Source: Pelomonas sp. BJYL3
GTDB lineage: Bacteria; Pseudomonadota; Gammaproteobacteria; Burkholderiales; Burkholderiaceae_C
Assembly: GCF_027257975.1 (NCBI RefSeq)
Contig: NZ_JANZKX010000007.1
Span: forward strand, 186,001 to 250,000
Direction: 5' to 3'
DNA length: 64,000 bases
Positions within the stretch are counted from its first letter, which is position 1. Every line of letters begins with the position of its first letter. Positions 37,207-45,646 of the stretch are shown piece after piece. The position numbers and the translations under genes are program-made. The notes below the pieces were generated by a model. The model was not told the DNA's origin, ran no database searches, and saw nothing but the letters and a program-made list of their open reading frames with translations.

Positions 37207-38643
37207 TCAGCGCTGTGCTGCGCGCTGCAGCACGCCCTGCACGCCACTGAGGGCGCCGAGCCGGCTGCGCAGGTAGTCGCCCAGCCGCGCCTGCTGGCTG
37301 AAGGCCACGTTGAATCGGATGTGCGGATCCGGGGTCTTGAGCGCCGAGAAGGTGGCGCCCGGCACCAGCAGGATCTTGTTGCGCCAGGCGTCCTGCACCA
37401 GCTCGTCCACGTCCACGCCCTCGGGCACCGAGGCCCACAGGAAGAGACCGCCTTCGCCCGGGTGGTCCAGCCGCATGCCGGCCTGCTCCAGCAGGCGGCT
37501 GCACTGCAGGCGGGCCTGCTGCAGCCGGCGCTGCAGGCGCTCCTGGTGCTTGCGCAGCCGGCCGGCCATCAGGACCTCCAGCAGCACGTACTCGTTCAGC
37601 GCGGCGCTGCTGAGCACCGAGCAGATCTTGGCCCGCAGCAGCGGCTTGAGCAGGGCTGGCTCCGCGGCGATGTAGCCCATGCGCAGCGCGGGGCTCAGCA
37701 CTTTGCAGAAGCTGGAGTAGTAGATGACGCCCTCCAGGCCCGCCAGCGCGGCCAGTCGCGAGGGATGGCCGGGATGGAAATGGCCGTGCACGTCGTCCTC
37801 GGCGATCAGCAGGCCGTGCTGCCGCGCCAGCACCAGCAGGCGGTGGAGATTGGCAGGGCTGCTGCTCCAGCCCGTGGGGCTGTGCAGGGCCGGCTGCAGG
37901 AAGAGCAGGCGGGGGCGGTGCTCCCGGCACGCCGCCTCCAGCTGGTCCAGGTCCAGGCCGTCGGGGCGGCGTCGGATGGCGATGGGCTGCACGCCCTCCT
38001 GGCGCAGGCGGTCGAACATCAGGAAGTAGCCGGGGTCCTCGACCAGCACCGTGTCGCCCGCGCGCAGGAAGCTGCGGCAGATGAGGTCGATGGCATGGGT
38101 GCCGCCATAGCAGGTCATCAGCCGTCCGGCCTCCACCGGCAGGCCCTGGCCGCGCAGCATCAGGGCGATGCGCTCGCGCAGCTCGGGCAGGCCCTGGGGC
38201 GGGCAGCGCGAGGCCATGCCCGCACTGCTGCGTGCCAGGCCGCGCTGCACTGCGGCGGCGGGGATGGCGTCTTCCAGCCAGGCCGGGGGCAGGGCGCCGC
38301 TGCTGGCCAGCAGCACGCCGGGGCGCTGGTCATTGGCCTGCTGGGCGAGCCAGACGCCCTCCAGCGTGTCCCCGGCCTCCAGCCAGGCTTCGTCCCGCTC
38401 CAGCAGGGGCGGCTCGCAGACGTGGTAGCCAATGGTGCCGCGGGACTCGATGCGCCCCGCCGACGCCAGCCGGTCGTAGGCCAGCACCACGGTGTTGGGG
38501 CTCACCGCCAGCTGGGCGGCCAGGGCGCGGATGGAGGGCAGGCGGGCACCCGGCGGCAGCTGGCGGCGCTCGATCAAGCCGGCCAGGCCGGTCTCGATCT
38601 GGTCGGCCAGGGGCTGGGAGGCGTGGCGGTCAAGCGGAATCAC
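37207..38643 (-). CDS. MocR-type GntR/aminotransferase regulator
   Basis: 478 residues, GTG start. The N-terminal GntR winged helix (LADQIETGLAGLIERRQLPPGARLPSIRALAAQLAVSPNTV) is fused to a type I aminotransferase-like domain. The pyridoxal-phosphate lysine is in YYSSFCKVLSPALRMGY and the cofactor-binding aspartate region is AEDDVHGHF. MocR proteins sense amino acids or PLP forms and regulate nearby genes. The exporter gene lies nine bases upstream on the same strand, so the two form an operon, and the regulator probably controls it. Confidence 0.92.
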   Translation of the reverse strand: MIPLDRHASQPLADQIETGLAGLIERRQLPPGARLPSIRALAAQLAVSPNTVVLAYDRLASAGRIESRGTIGYHVCEPPLLERDEAWLEAGDTLEGVWLAQQANDQRPGVLLASSGALPPAWLEDAIPAAAVQRGLARSSAGMASRCPPQGLPELRERIALMLRGQGLPVEAGRLMTCYGGTHAIDLICRSFLRAGDTVLVEDPGYFLMFDRLRQEGVQPIAIRRRPDGLDLDQLEAACREHRPRLLFLQPALHSPTGWSSSPANLHRLLVLARQHGLLIAEDDVHGHFHPGHPSRLAALAGLEGVIYYSSFCKVLSPALRMGYIAAEPALLKPLLRAKICSVLSSAALNEYVLLEVLMAGRLRKHQERLQRRLQQARLQCSRLLEQAGMRLDHPGEGGLFLWASVPEGVDVDELVQDAWRNKILLVPGATFSALKTPDPHIRFNVAFSQQARLGDYLRSRLGALSGVQGVLQRAAQR

Positions 38644-38652
38644 GGCGCCAGC

Positions 38653-39240
38653 TTAGCGGAGAAGCAGCAAGGCGAGCAGTGCCAGCGCGCCGCCCATGCA
38701 GAGATTGAAGCCGCGCTGCACCGCCGGCCGCTCCAGAAGCCTGCGGATGGCCACGCCGAACAGGGCCCACATGGAGATGGCCGGGAATCCCACCACGGTG
38801 CCGAGCACGGCCACCAGCAGCCCCGCCTGCAGGGGCGGCAGTCCTGCCGGCATGAAGGCCGAGGCCAGGGTCACGGCCTTCAGCCAGCTCTTGGGATTGA
38901 TCAGCTGGAACAGCGCGCCATGCGCGAAGCCCAGGGGCTGCGGCAGGGCGCCGGCCTGCGCCATCGTGGCCCCACTGAGCTTCCAGGCCAGGAACAGCAG
39001 GTACAGCGCGCCGCCGATGCGCAGCAGCTGCTGGGCCAGCGGCCAGGCCAGGAAGAGCTGCCCCAGGCCCAGGCAGCAGGCCAGGGTCAGCACAAAGCCG
39101 CCCAGCAGGATGCCCAGGATCTGCGGCAAGGTGGCCCGGTAGCCGAAGTTGGCGCCGGAGGTGGTGAGCATGACGTTGTTGGGGCCGGGCGTGCCGGACA
39201 TCAGCAGGCAGTAGCTCATCAGGGGGAGGAGGTCGGACAT
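38653..39240 (-). CDS. LysE/RhtB-family amino acid exporter
   Basis: 195 residues with five to six membrane segments. The LysE signature MSGTPGPNNVMLTTSGANFG is near the N-terminus; INPKSWLKAVTLASAFMP is the typical central motif. It exports an amino acid or derivative; the substrate is unknown. The start MSDLLPLMSYCLL at 39240 matches the family, and a 20-codon extension is not supported. It is cotranscribed with the MocR-type gene. Confidence 0.9.
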   Translation of the reverse strand: MSDLLPLMSYCLLMSGTPGPNNVMLTTSGANFGYRATLPQILGILLGGFVLTLACCLGLGQLFLAWPLAQQLLRIGGALYLLFLAWKLSGATMAQAGALPQPLGFAHGALFQLINPKSWLKAVTLASAFMPAGLPPLQAGLLVAVLGTVVGFPAISMWALFGVAIRRLLERPAVQRGFNLCMGGALALLALLLLR

Positions 39241-39362
39241 GGCGGGCGGCGGGCAGCAGTTGGATGCCGCAAGGCTAGGGCCACCAGGGTCGATGTCCAA
39301 GACACAGCGACAGGGCGCAGGCCAGGCGCTGTGTCAGATGGGCGGCTGATACAGCGCCTGGC

Positions 39363-39470
39363 TCAGTCGGAGAGGTACTTGATGCCGAGCGAGTCTTCGC
39401 CGGAGCTGACCGACTCAATGTCCGTGCCGCCGAACTCGTGGCCATGCTGGATCAGCACAGGGGTGGCGGA
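39363..39470 (-). other. In-frame coding-like tail beyond the DUF4157 gene stop
   Basis: Directly after the TGA of the DUF4157 gene the same frame stays open for 35 codons to a second TGA at 39363-39365. It reads SATPVLIQHGHEFGGTDIES and then VSSGEDSLGIKYLSD. Codon third positions are almost all G or C, as in real genes here. It may be the lost C-terminus of the effector (a premature stop), a readthrough extension, or a remnant of another protein. A GTG at 39458 could start a separate 31-residue peptide. Confidence 0.4.
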
Positions 39471-40781
39471 TCAGTTCAGGGCCAGCGCGTCCTTGAAGCG
39501 GTAGCCGCGCGTCTGGCGGTCCTGCTGCCACTGGTGGAAGTCCTGGCGCTCCTGGTAGCGGTTGACGTAGTCCAGCGCCTGCACGTCCTCGCCCCAGTCG
39601 TGATAGGCGGCCATCACGTCGATCTCGTCGAAATCGTAGGCGGCCGGGCCGCCGGCGGCGGTGACGGCCTGCTGCGCTCGGTCGGTGCCCTTGTACTCGC
39701 TGGTCGAGGGAGAGAAGAAGCTGCTGCTGAGGTTCTGGTAGGCATGCATGTATTCCTCCAGGGCCATGAAGAGAATCTTGCGGGACAGCGCCGCGTCGTC
39801 GGTCCAGAAGGTGGCCAGATGATCGGCAAAGGTCGCAGGCATGACGATGCGGATGCGCCGGTCAACGGGGAAGTACATATTGCGCTCGGCGACCGTGTCC
39901 ACCATGTCTGCGGCCGTGGCATTGCTCAACTGCAGGTCCAGACGCAGCCCCAGGCTGCCCAGGACCGCCGAGCGCCGGTCGGACAGGGCATTCGCCGCGG
40001 CCTGGTGATTGCCGGCCTGGATGTCGGCGCGGACGTTCTGGATGAGCTGCTGCAGGGCGGGCAGGTGCGCCGCGGCCGCCGGGTCTGCGGCTCCGCCGCG
40101 CTGGCCCCTCGCCTGGCGCCGCTGCTTCTTGTTGTAGATGTGATTGCCGATGAGGCCGCCGATGGCCGTCCCCAGCACGGGAATGATGCTGCCGATGGCG
40201 GCGCCGATGCCGATGTGCCCGCCGCGCCCAACCCGCTGCAGCGGCGCCGCACGGGACTCGACATCGGGCCCATGGCGCAGCCGCTGCACGGGCTGCCCGG
40301 CCGCAGCCTGCGCGCGGGCGCCCATCCGGTCGGCCTCACGCTCCAGGGCAGGGCTGTCGTTGAGAGCCACGCCACCCTGCATCTGCGCGGTGGCCTGCAC
40401 CCGCCCCTGGGCCTGCTGGACCAGGTGCCAGGCTTCGTGCGGCAGGTGCCGCTCCTGCCCCGGCCCGAGGTGGATTTCGTTGCCCTGTGCGTAGGCATGG
40501 GCCTGCAGCGCTGCAGGCCGGGCGGAGTTGCGGTGCACGCGCACGCCCGAGAGGTCGATGCCGGACAGCGCCGCGATGCCCTGGGTCAGGTCCTGCGGCA
40601 GCGCGCCCTCGGGGCTCGCACGCAGCTGGGCCAGGCGGTCATCCTGCTGGCGCTGCCGCGTGCTGCCGGATGCCGGCGAGCGGGCAGCGCGCTGGGCCGG
40701 CCACTCGCTGCCCTCGGCGGCGGGGCGCTGCGCCTGGCGCTGGGCCAGGGACTGCTCCGTCGTATGCGTGAACCTGCGCAT
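39471..40781 (-). CDS. DUF4157 (eCIS-core) putative effector with HEAWH motif
   Basis: 436 residues with strong SD AAGGAG. N-terminus: shared motif GSTRQRQQDDRLAQL (39-53). DUF4157 follows (about 60-155), with SGVRVHRNSARPAALQAHAY, NEIHLGPGQERHLPHEAWH carrying the zinc-protease-like HExxH near 115, and ALEREADRMGARA. DUF4157 is a known hallmark of eCIS-linked cargo. A glycine-zipper hydrophobic stretch (GIGAAIGSIIPVLGTAIGGL, about 190-215) could enter membranes. The C-terminal domain (about 235-436) has FMALEEYMHAYQNL near 343 and EIDVMAAYHDWGEDV, a second possible metal site. Toxic or enzymatic role is inference. The frame continues after the stop. Confidence 0.82.
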   Translation of the reverse strand: MRRFTHTTEQSLAQRQAQRPAAEGSEWPAQRAARSPASGSTRQRQQDDRLAQLRASPEGALPQDLTQGIAALSGIDLSGVRVHRNSARPAALQAHAYAQGNEIHLGPGQERHLPHEAWHLVQQAQGRVQATAQMQGGVALNDSPALEREADRMGARAQAAAGQPVQRLRHGPDVESRAAPLQRVGRGGHIGIGAAIGSIIPVLGTAIGGLIGNHIYNKKQRRQARGQRGGAADPAAAAHLPALQQLIQNVRADIQAGNHQAAANALSDRRSAVLGSLGLRLDLQLSNATAADMVDTVAERNMYFPVDRRIRIVMPATFADHLATFWTDDAALSRKILFMALEEYMHAYQNLSSSFFSPSTSEYKGTDRAQQAVTAAGGPAAYDFDEIDVMAAYHDWGEDVQALDYVNRYQERQDFHQWQQDRQTRGYRFKDALALN

Positions 40782-40825
40782 GGCGGCACTCCTTCGATGC
40801 TTGCTGGGTCGCCGGGCCTTCCTGC

Positions 40826-42124
40826 TCAGAAGAGGGAGTCCAGATTGCCTTCGGTGTCAGAGCCCTCGTCCGAGGGCTCGACGGCCTTGCTGGCCTTGCC
40901 GCCCGTGCTGCTGGACGCGACCCGGACCTCCTTTTCCAAGGTCTCCGACAGTCCGAACAGGAGCTTGGCGTCGTCGGCGAGGTCCTTCAGGGGCGAGACG
41001 GCGCCGGCCCGTTTGCCGGCCGGGTAGCTGGCGGGGTAGGGGATGGGCAGCTCGTGCGGCGCCCCGCGCTGGACGAAGTCCGCCACGCCGGACTGGCCGC
41101 TGACATCGAAGTCGGGCAGCGGGTACTCGGGCGCATGCGTCAACCTGCCGGCCCCGTCGTACTGGCGCAGCATGCCGACCCGCCCGGCGCCTTTGTCCTT
41201 GCGAACCGTCAGCCAGATGCGGATGGCATCGGCCTGTGCCGTCTTCTCCTCCTGGACGACGGCCAGCACCTGATGGTCGATGTCCGCGAGCGCGTTGGCG
41301 TCGACCGCCTCGGTCACGCCGATGTCGGCGACGCGTGCGGCCTCGGGCGGTGGCGTCTCGCCATGCAGGCCATTGACCTGCCGGATGGCCTTGGGGAGGT
41401 TTTCCTTGGCGCTGATCTTGCTCGCGTCGAGGATGGTCTTCATCTGCGCCGCTGCGGGCCCGCCGCTGTTGATCCAGAAGGCATCGGCCTTGGCCCTGGG
41501 ATCGCCGCTGTCCTTCGTCTGCCGCAGGCGATCCTGGCCGGCATAGAGGGCGCCCAGCGAGAGCTCACGGGTATAGCCCTGGATGTCGGCCCAGCCATTG
41601 CGGCTGAGCTGCAGGTCCTTGCAGATCTGCTCCAGCAGCTTGACGCCGTCACCCTTGGCCTGGGGTTGTTGCTTGGCTTTGGCCTTGGCGCCGGATTTGG
41701 CGCTGGAGGCGCCCTGCGAATCGCTGGCCTTGGGAGTCATGCTGTTGGCCATCGGCGTCAGCGCCCCCTTCACCGCAGCGGGAATCTCGTTGCGCAAGGT
41801 ATCGGCATGCCCTTTCAGCGTTCCGGCATCTGCAGTTCCATGGGCGACGGACAGGGCCGAACGCGTCTGTGGCTCGTGCGGCCCCAGGAAGCACTGGATG
41901 GGCGCGGCCCCAGGTACGGCGGGCCGGGCCAGGGCCGTCCCGCGGAGCTGGGCGATCTGCCGGTCCTGCTGCTGCTGGCGAGGGCTGCCGGCCTGCGGGC
42001 CTGGGCGGCGTGTCTCCAGGCTGGTGTCCGCGACAGCCTCACGCGCGGCAGGGCCGCTGTGCGAGGCGCCGGTGCCGCTTTGCGGGCTCAGATGCTGCTC
42101 ACTGCGTGACACGTGGAACCTCAC
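40826..42124 (-). CDS. Putative eCIS cargo protein, unknown C-terminal domain
   Basis: 432 residues from a GTG at 42124; a GTG at 42112 is equally possible. The shared motif GSPRQQQQDRQIAQL is at 46-60, preceded by ~45 disordered, polar residues. A low-complexity lysine/alanine linker (AKSGAKAKAKQQPQAKGDG) separates it from a C-terminal part (about 160-432). There LLEQICKDLQLSRNGWADIQ and YAGQDRLRQTKDSGDPRAKA look folded, but no family was recognised. The acidic end DEGSDTEGNLDSLF is unusual. It lies 44 bp upstream of the DUF4157 gene on the same strand. Cargo role is inferred from the motif. Confidence 0.68.
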   Translation of the reverse strand: MRFHVSRSEQHLSPQSGTGASHSGPAAREAVADTSLETRRPGPQAGSPRQQQQDRQIAQLRGTALARPAVPGAAPIQCFLGPHEPQTRSALSVAHGTADAGTLKGHADTLRNEIPAAVKGALTPMANSMTPKASDSQGASSAKSGAKAKAKQQPQAKGDGVKLLEQICKDLQLSRNGWADIQGYTRELSLGALYAGQDRLRQTKDSGDPRAKADAFWINSGGPAAAQMKTILDASKISAKENLPKAIRQVNGLHGETPPPEAARVADIGVTEAVDANALADIDHQVLAVVQEEKTAQADAIRIWLTVRKDKGAGRVGMLRQYDGAGRLTHAPEYPLPDFDVSGQSGVADFVQRGAPHELPIPYPASYPAGKRAGAVSPLKDLADDAKLLFGLSETLEKEVRVASSSTGGKASKAVEPSDEGSDTEGNLDSLF

Positions 42125-42211
42125 TTCCGACGGGTTTCTGAACGCTGCCCGGTCGCCTTCTCCGGGCCGTGCCTGCAGGCGGGCCCGGACTGCGCACGCG
42201 CCGCCCCCGCC

Positions 42212-42823
42212 TCACCCAGGGCACCCCGGCTCCTTCCCCGCCGGCAGCTTGCGGCTGAACTCATAGCAGGCGCGCAGCCACTGGATGTTGGATCCCAGGT
42301 CGTTGAGCGGCTTGCCGGGGCCCTTCCAGTGGGCCGCCAGCGCCTGGCGCAGTGGCGCGATGGTGTCCATGTACTCGTCCGGGAAGGCGATGATCTCGTA
42401 GACCAGCGGGAACTCGATGTAGCCCAGCTTCACCAGCGCCCCCAGCTGCTCGTAGTGGTAGTGGACGGCGGCATAGTCGGCCATCTCTTCCGAGAGGTAG
42501 AAGGCCTCGCCGCTGCCCGCGGCCAGGATCTTCTCCTGGATGTGGGACTGGATCTGCAGCCAGTGCGTGCTCAGAAAGCGGTGTGCGCGGCGCGCCATCT
42601 TGGCGTCCTCCGCGAAGAACTCCTTCACGTGCGAGAGCGCGGCCAGGCGGCGCGACATGTCGCCCTTCACCGAGTTGTCCACGAACTCGCGGAACTGCCC
42701 CACCGAGATCGCCGCGCCCACGATGACGCTGATGCCCGAGGCGATGCCCACCAGGCTGCGCCAGCGCATCAGCGCGGTGCCGAGACGGCCGTTGGGGTGC
42801 GCTGCCGGCAGGTCCTCGTCCAT
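42212..42823 (-). CDS. Single-pass membrane protein of unknown function
   Basis: 203 residues. A short cytoplasmic N-terminus (MDEDLPAAHPNGRLGTALMR) is followed by one hydrophobic segment (SLVGIASGISVIVGAAISVG), then a mostly helical soluble part (for example FFAEDAKMARRAHRFLSTHW, YHYEQLGALVKLGYIEFPLV, EYMDTIAPLRQALAAHW). SD AGGACGG and the 10-bp gap after the DUF2272 gene indicate cotranscription. No motif recognised. It could act as an immunity protein or partner for the neighbours, but nothing in the sequence shows this. Confidence 0.65.
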   Translation of the reverse strand: MDEDLPAAHPNGRLGTALMRWRSLVGIASGISVIVGAAISVGQFREFVDNSVKGDMSRRLAALSHVKEFFAEDAKMARRAHRFLSTHWLQIQSHIQEKILAAGSGEAFYLSEEMADYAAVHYHYEQLGALVKLGYIEFPLVYEIIAFPDEYMDTIAPLRQALAAHWKGPGKPLNDLGSNIQWLRACYEFSRKLPAGKEPGCPG

Positions 42824-42833
42824 GCAGCCGTCC

Positions 42834-43736
42834 TCAGGGGCGGGCGCGGGCCAAGCCGGTGCCGGTCGGCTCCGCCCGCCGCAGCAGCAGCAGCCAGGGC
42901 CGCTCGGCCTGGGGCAGCAGGCGGCCCTGGGCGTCGACGGCCGCCTCGGTCCAGACCACCCGCTCGTGCACATTGCCACCGATGGCGCCCACGCGGTCGG
43001 CCTGCACCTCGACGACGAGGTCGCAATGGAAAGGCCACATCCGCTCCCGCTCCGCGCGCGTCAGGCGCTGCAGCTGCGCGAAGCTGTCGAAGCGCTGGAT
43101 GGCCGCCTCGCGCGGGGCGCAGATCAGGTCGCCGATCCGCGGGCTGGCGGCGGCCGCGTCCAGCAGCTCGAAGCTGCTGCGCCGCGGCTGCTCCAGGCTG
43201 GCGCGGATGTAGCTCCAGTGCGCGGCACTGGGCGGGAACTGCTGGGCGCTCAGGCCGGCGGTCTTGGCCAGGTAGGAGATGAAGGCGGCGGACCAGGGCA
43301 GCAGGGAGCCGTCCGGATAGAACAGCCGCTGCTGCCCCTCCGCCTGGCCGATGGCGAACCAGTAGTGCATCACCCGGCTGGTGAAGGCCGGCTCGGCCTC
43401 CGAGGGGCTGGAGAGGCCGCGCGGGCGCTCCAGCTCGTCGCTCTGCAGCTTCCAGCGCACCTGGCCCCAGAGGGTCCATTCCTGCAGGGCCAGCTGGGTG
43501 ATGCGCGCACTCCAGTCCGGGATGGCCACGGGGTGACCGCCCAGGCCGTCACCCTCGCTGCGTTCGACAGACTCCACATCGGGCAGGGGCGGCGGCTCCA
43601 CCCGCGGCGGCATCGCCGGTGGCGCCGACACGCTGGCGCAGCCCTGCAGGATGGCCAGCAGCACGCAGGCGCTCAGCCGGGCCGGCCACGGGGCCAGGGC
43701 ATCACGGAAGGAGGATCGCGGGACGAGAGCAGGCAT
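42834..43736 (-). CDS. DUF2272 lipoprotein
   Basis: 300 residues. The signal ends in the lipobox LQGC (LLAILQGCASVS), so it should be a lipoprotein. The DUF2272 domain (about 80-290) shows PWSAAFISYLAKTAGL, FPPSAAHWSYIRASL, PRIGDLICAPR, FHCDLVVEVQADRVGAIGGN, the usual blocks. The family resembles NlpC/P60-CHAP hydrolases in layout but has serine where those have cysteine (WSAAF). Cell-wall action is therefore only a suggestion. It is divergent from the chemoreceptor gene. Confidence 0.85.
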   Translation of the reverse strand: MPALVPRSSFRDALAPWPARLSACVLLAILQGCASVSAPPAMPPRVEPPPLPDVESVERSEGDGLGGHPVAIPDWSARITQLALQEWTLWGQVRWKLQSDELERPRGLSSPSEAEPAFTSRVMHYWFAIGQAEGQQRLFYPDGSLLPWSAAFISYLAKTAGLSAQQFPPSAAHWSYIRASLEQPRRSSFELLDAAAASPRIGDLICAPREAAIQRFDSFAQLQRLTRAERERMWPFHCDLVVEVQADRVGAIGGNVHERVVWTEAAVDAQGRLLPQAERPWLLLLRRAEPTGTGLARARP

Positions 43737-43973
43737 GAAGGACTCCGCTTGAGGCGACGGCAGCGGGAGCCGCAGTGTGACCCGCGCCAGCCCTTGACGC
43801 CTATCAGTCAAAAGCTGATTCCGCCTGGGAGAAATACCGAAATCGCCCGAAAAGATGCCGGCCAGCGCCGCGTCTGAGGCGGCCCGGCAACGCGGGGCGG
43901 GGCCAGGTCTTGCACCTGCTGCCGGACTTGATAGTCTGGCTGCCGCCCCCGGCTTGGGACGGGGCAGGAGCAC

Positions 43974-45359
43974 ATGATGCAGTGGACGCTCAAGAAGCGA
44001 CTGACGCTGGGGTTCGGCGTGATGCTGGCCCTGCTGGCCCTGGTCGCCCTGGTGGGGCAGTACCAGCTGGGCCAGATCCAGTTCTACAACAGCCGGCTGG
44101 ACTCCCGCGCCTTCCGCCTCTCCCTGGCCCAGGCCTGGGAGACACAGGTGAAGCTGGCGGTGGCGACCAAATCCGCGCTGCCGGCGCTGGACGCGGAGCC
44201 GGTGGGCAAGCTCAAGGGCCTGGTCGAGGCCCGCGAGGAGCGGCAGCTGCTGGACGCCGCCCTGTCCTCCGTGGCCGCCGGCCCGGAGGGGCACCAGGCG
44301 GCGGTGGGGCAGCTGGCGGGCGGGCTCGTGAAGCTGCAGATCGCCGACAGCAGCCAGCTCCAGGCGGCCCTCAATCGCGCGGTGACGCTGAACTGGAGCG
44401 TGCTGGCCTTGGGCATCGTCGTGGGCGTGATCGTCGCGCTGCGCCTGCTGGCCGCCATCCTGACGCCCCTGCAGAAGGCCTCGGCACTGGCCGAGAGCAT
44501 TGCCGACGGCGACCTGACCGGCGCGGTGGGCGCGCATGCCCAGGACGAGGTGGGCGCGCTGCTGGACTCCCTGGAGCGCATGCAGGCCAAGCTTGCCACC
44601 CTGGTCGGCCAGGTGCGTGGCGGGGCGGAGTCCGTGGCCAATGCCTCCAAGGAGATCGCCTCGGGCAATCATGACCTCTCGGCCCGCACCGAGCAGCAGG
44701 CCGCCTCGCTGGAGGAGACCGCGTCCAGCATGGAGGAGCTGGGCTCCACCGTGCGGCACAACGCCGACAACGCCCATCAGGCCAAGCAGCTGGCCCAGCA
44801 GGCCTCCGACGTCGCGCGTGACGGCGGCGTCGTGGTGGGCCAGGTGGTGGACACCATGCGTGGCATCCACGAGGCTTCGCGCAAGATCGGGGACATCATC
44901 GGCGTGATCGACGGCATCGCCTTCCAGACCAACATCCTCGCCCTGAACGCGGCGGTGGAGGCGGCCCGCGCCGGCGAGCAGGGCCGCGGCTTCGCGGTGG
45001 TGGCGGGCGAGGTGCGCAACCTGGCCCAGCGCAGCGCCGAGGCCGCCCGCGAGATCAAGGCCCTCATCGGCGCCAGCATGGAGCGCGTGGAGAAGGGCAC
45101 GGCCCTGGTCGACCAGGCCGGCGGCACCATGGGCGAGGTGGTGGGCGCGATCCAGCGCGTCAGCGACATCGTGGCCGAGATCTCCGCCGCCAGCGGCGAG
45201 CAGGCCAACGGCGTCACGCAGGTGGGCGAGGCCGTGCATCACATGGACCAGGCCACGCAGCAGAACGCGGCCCTGGTCGAGCAGATGGCCGCCGCGGCCA
45301 GCAGCCTGCAGGGGCAGGCGGACGAGCTGGTGCGGCAGGTGGGGGTGTTCAGGACATGA
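43974..45359 (+). CDS. Methyl-accepting chemotaxis protein
   Basis: 461 residues. Two membrane segments ([20 protein letters not shown] and [20 protein letters not shown]) flank a ~120-residue periplasmic sensor region. A HAMP domain follows, then the signalling hairpin with its invariant tip ([40 protein letters not shown]). Methylation-helix sequences such as [17 protein letters not shown] are present. It senses an unknown ligand and signals to CheA/CheW, not encoded here. It is on the strand opposite to all surrounding eCIS-region genes. SD GGAGCAC precedes the start. Confidence 0.96.
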   Translation: MMQWTLKKRLTLGFGVMLALLALVALVGQYQLGQIQFYNSRLDSRAFRLSLAQAWETQVKLAVATKSALPALDAEPVGKLKGLVEAREERQLLDAALSSVAAGPEGHQAAVGQLAGGLVKLQIADSSQLQAALNRAVTLNWSVLALGIVVGVIVALRLLAAILTPLQKASALAESIADGDLTGAVGAHAQDEVGALLDSLERMQAKLATLVGQVRGGAESVANASKEIASGNHDLSARTEQQAASLEETASSMEELGSTVRHNADNAHQAKQLAQQASDVARDGGVVVGQVVDTMRGIHEASRKIGDIIGVIDGIAFQTNILALNAAVEAARAGEQGRGFAVVAGEVRNLAQRSAEAAREIKALIGASMERVEKGTALVDQAGGTMGEVVGAIQRVSDIVAEISAASGEQANGVTQVGEAVHHMDQATQQNAALVEQMAAAASSLQGQADELVRQVGVFRT

Positions 45360-45591
45360 CGCTACGGCCGTTCATCGTAGGCAGCCTGTCGTGGCAGGCC
45401 TCCGGCACCAGCGGCGGCAGTTCATCGAACGCCTTCTGACGCCCGCCCGAGCGCACCGTGCCCACCCGCTCACACGGGCCAGGGCCGCAGACATGAGGTC
45501 CCTGCTTGAAATCGCGGGGGCGCTGGATGGCGCTCTCGCTCGTCGTGGCTGAGGAGTCCCGCATGCCGGGATCGGGGCCTTCTTGGAGCAC
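45349..45591 (-). CDS. Possible small gene downstream of the nuclease-like gene
   Basis: An 80-codon frame from a GTG (or 71 codons from the ATG at 45564), 55 bp past the nuclease-like gene. Its third codon positions are mostly G or C. Segments such as [20 protein letters not shown] and [20 protein letters not shown] read like a small soluble protein. Its last 11 bases overlap the end of the chemoreceptor gene on the other strand. No family recognised. By position it could be an immunity or chaperone protein for the nuclease, but it may be spurious. Confidence 0.4.
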   Translation of the reverse strand: MLQEGPDPGMRDSSATTSESAIQRPRDFKQGPHVCGPGPCERVGTVRSGGRQKAFDELPPLVPEACHDRLPTMNGRSVMS

Positions 45592-45646
45592 ATGGCAGTT
45601 CTGAGGCCCTGCTCCCGGATGTGTCCGCGCAAGGCGAGGCCGGCGC

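Noticed and set aside
39471-39473. TGA as a selenocysteine codon extending the DUF4157 protein
   Set aside because: No SECIS-like hairpin stands out after the codon and nothing else suggests selenocysteine use; premature stop or readthrough is simpler.
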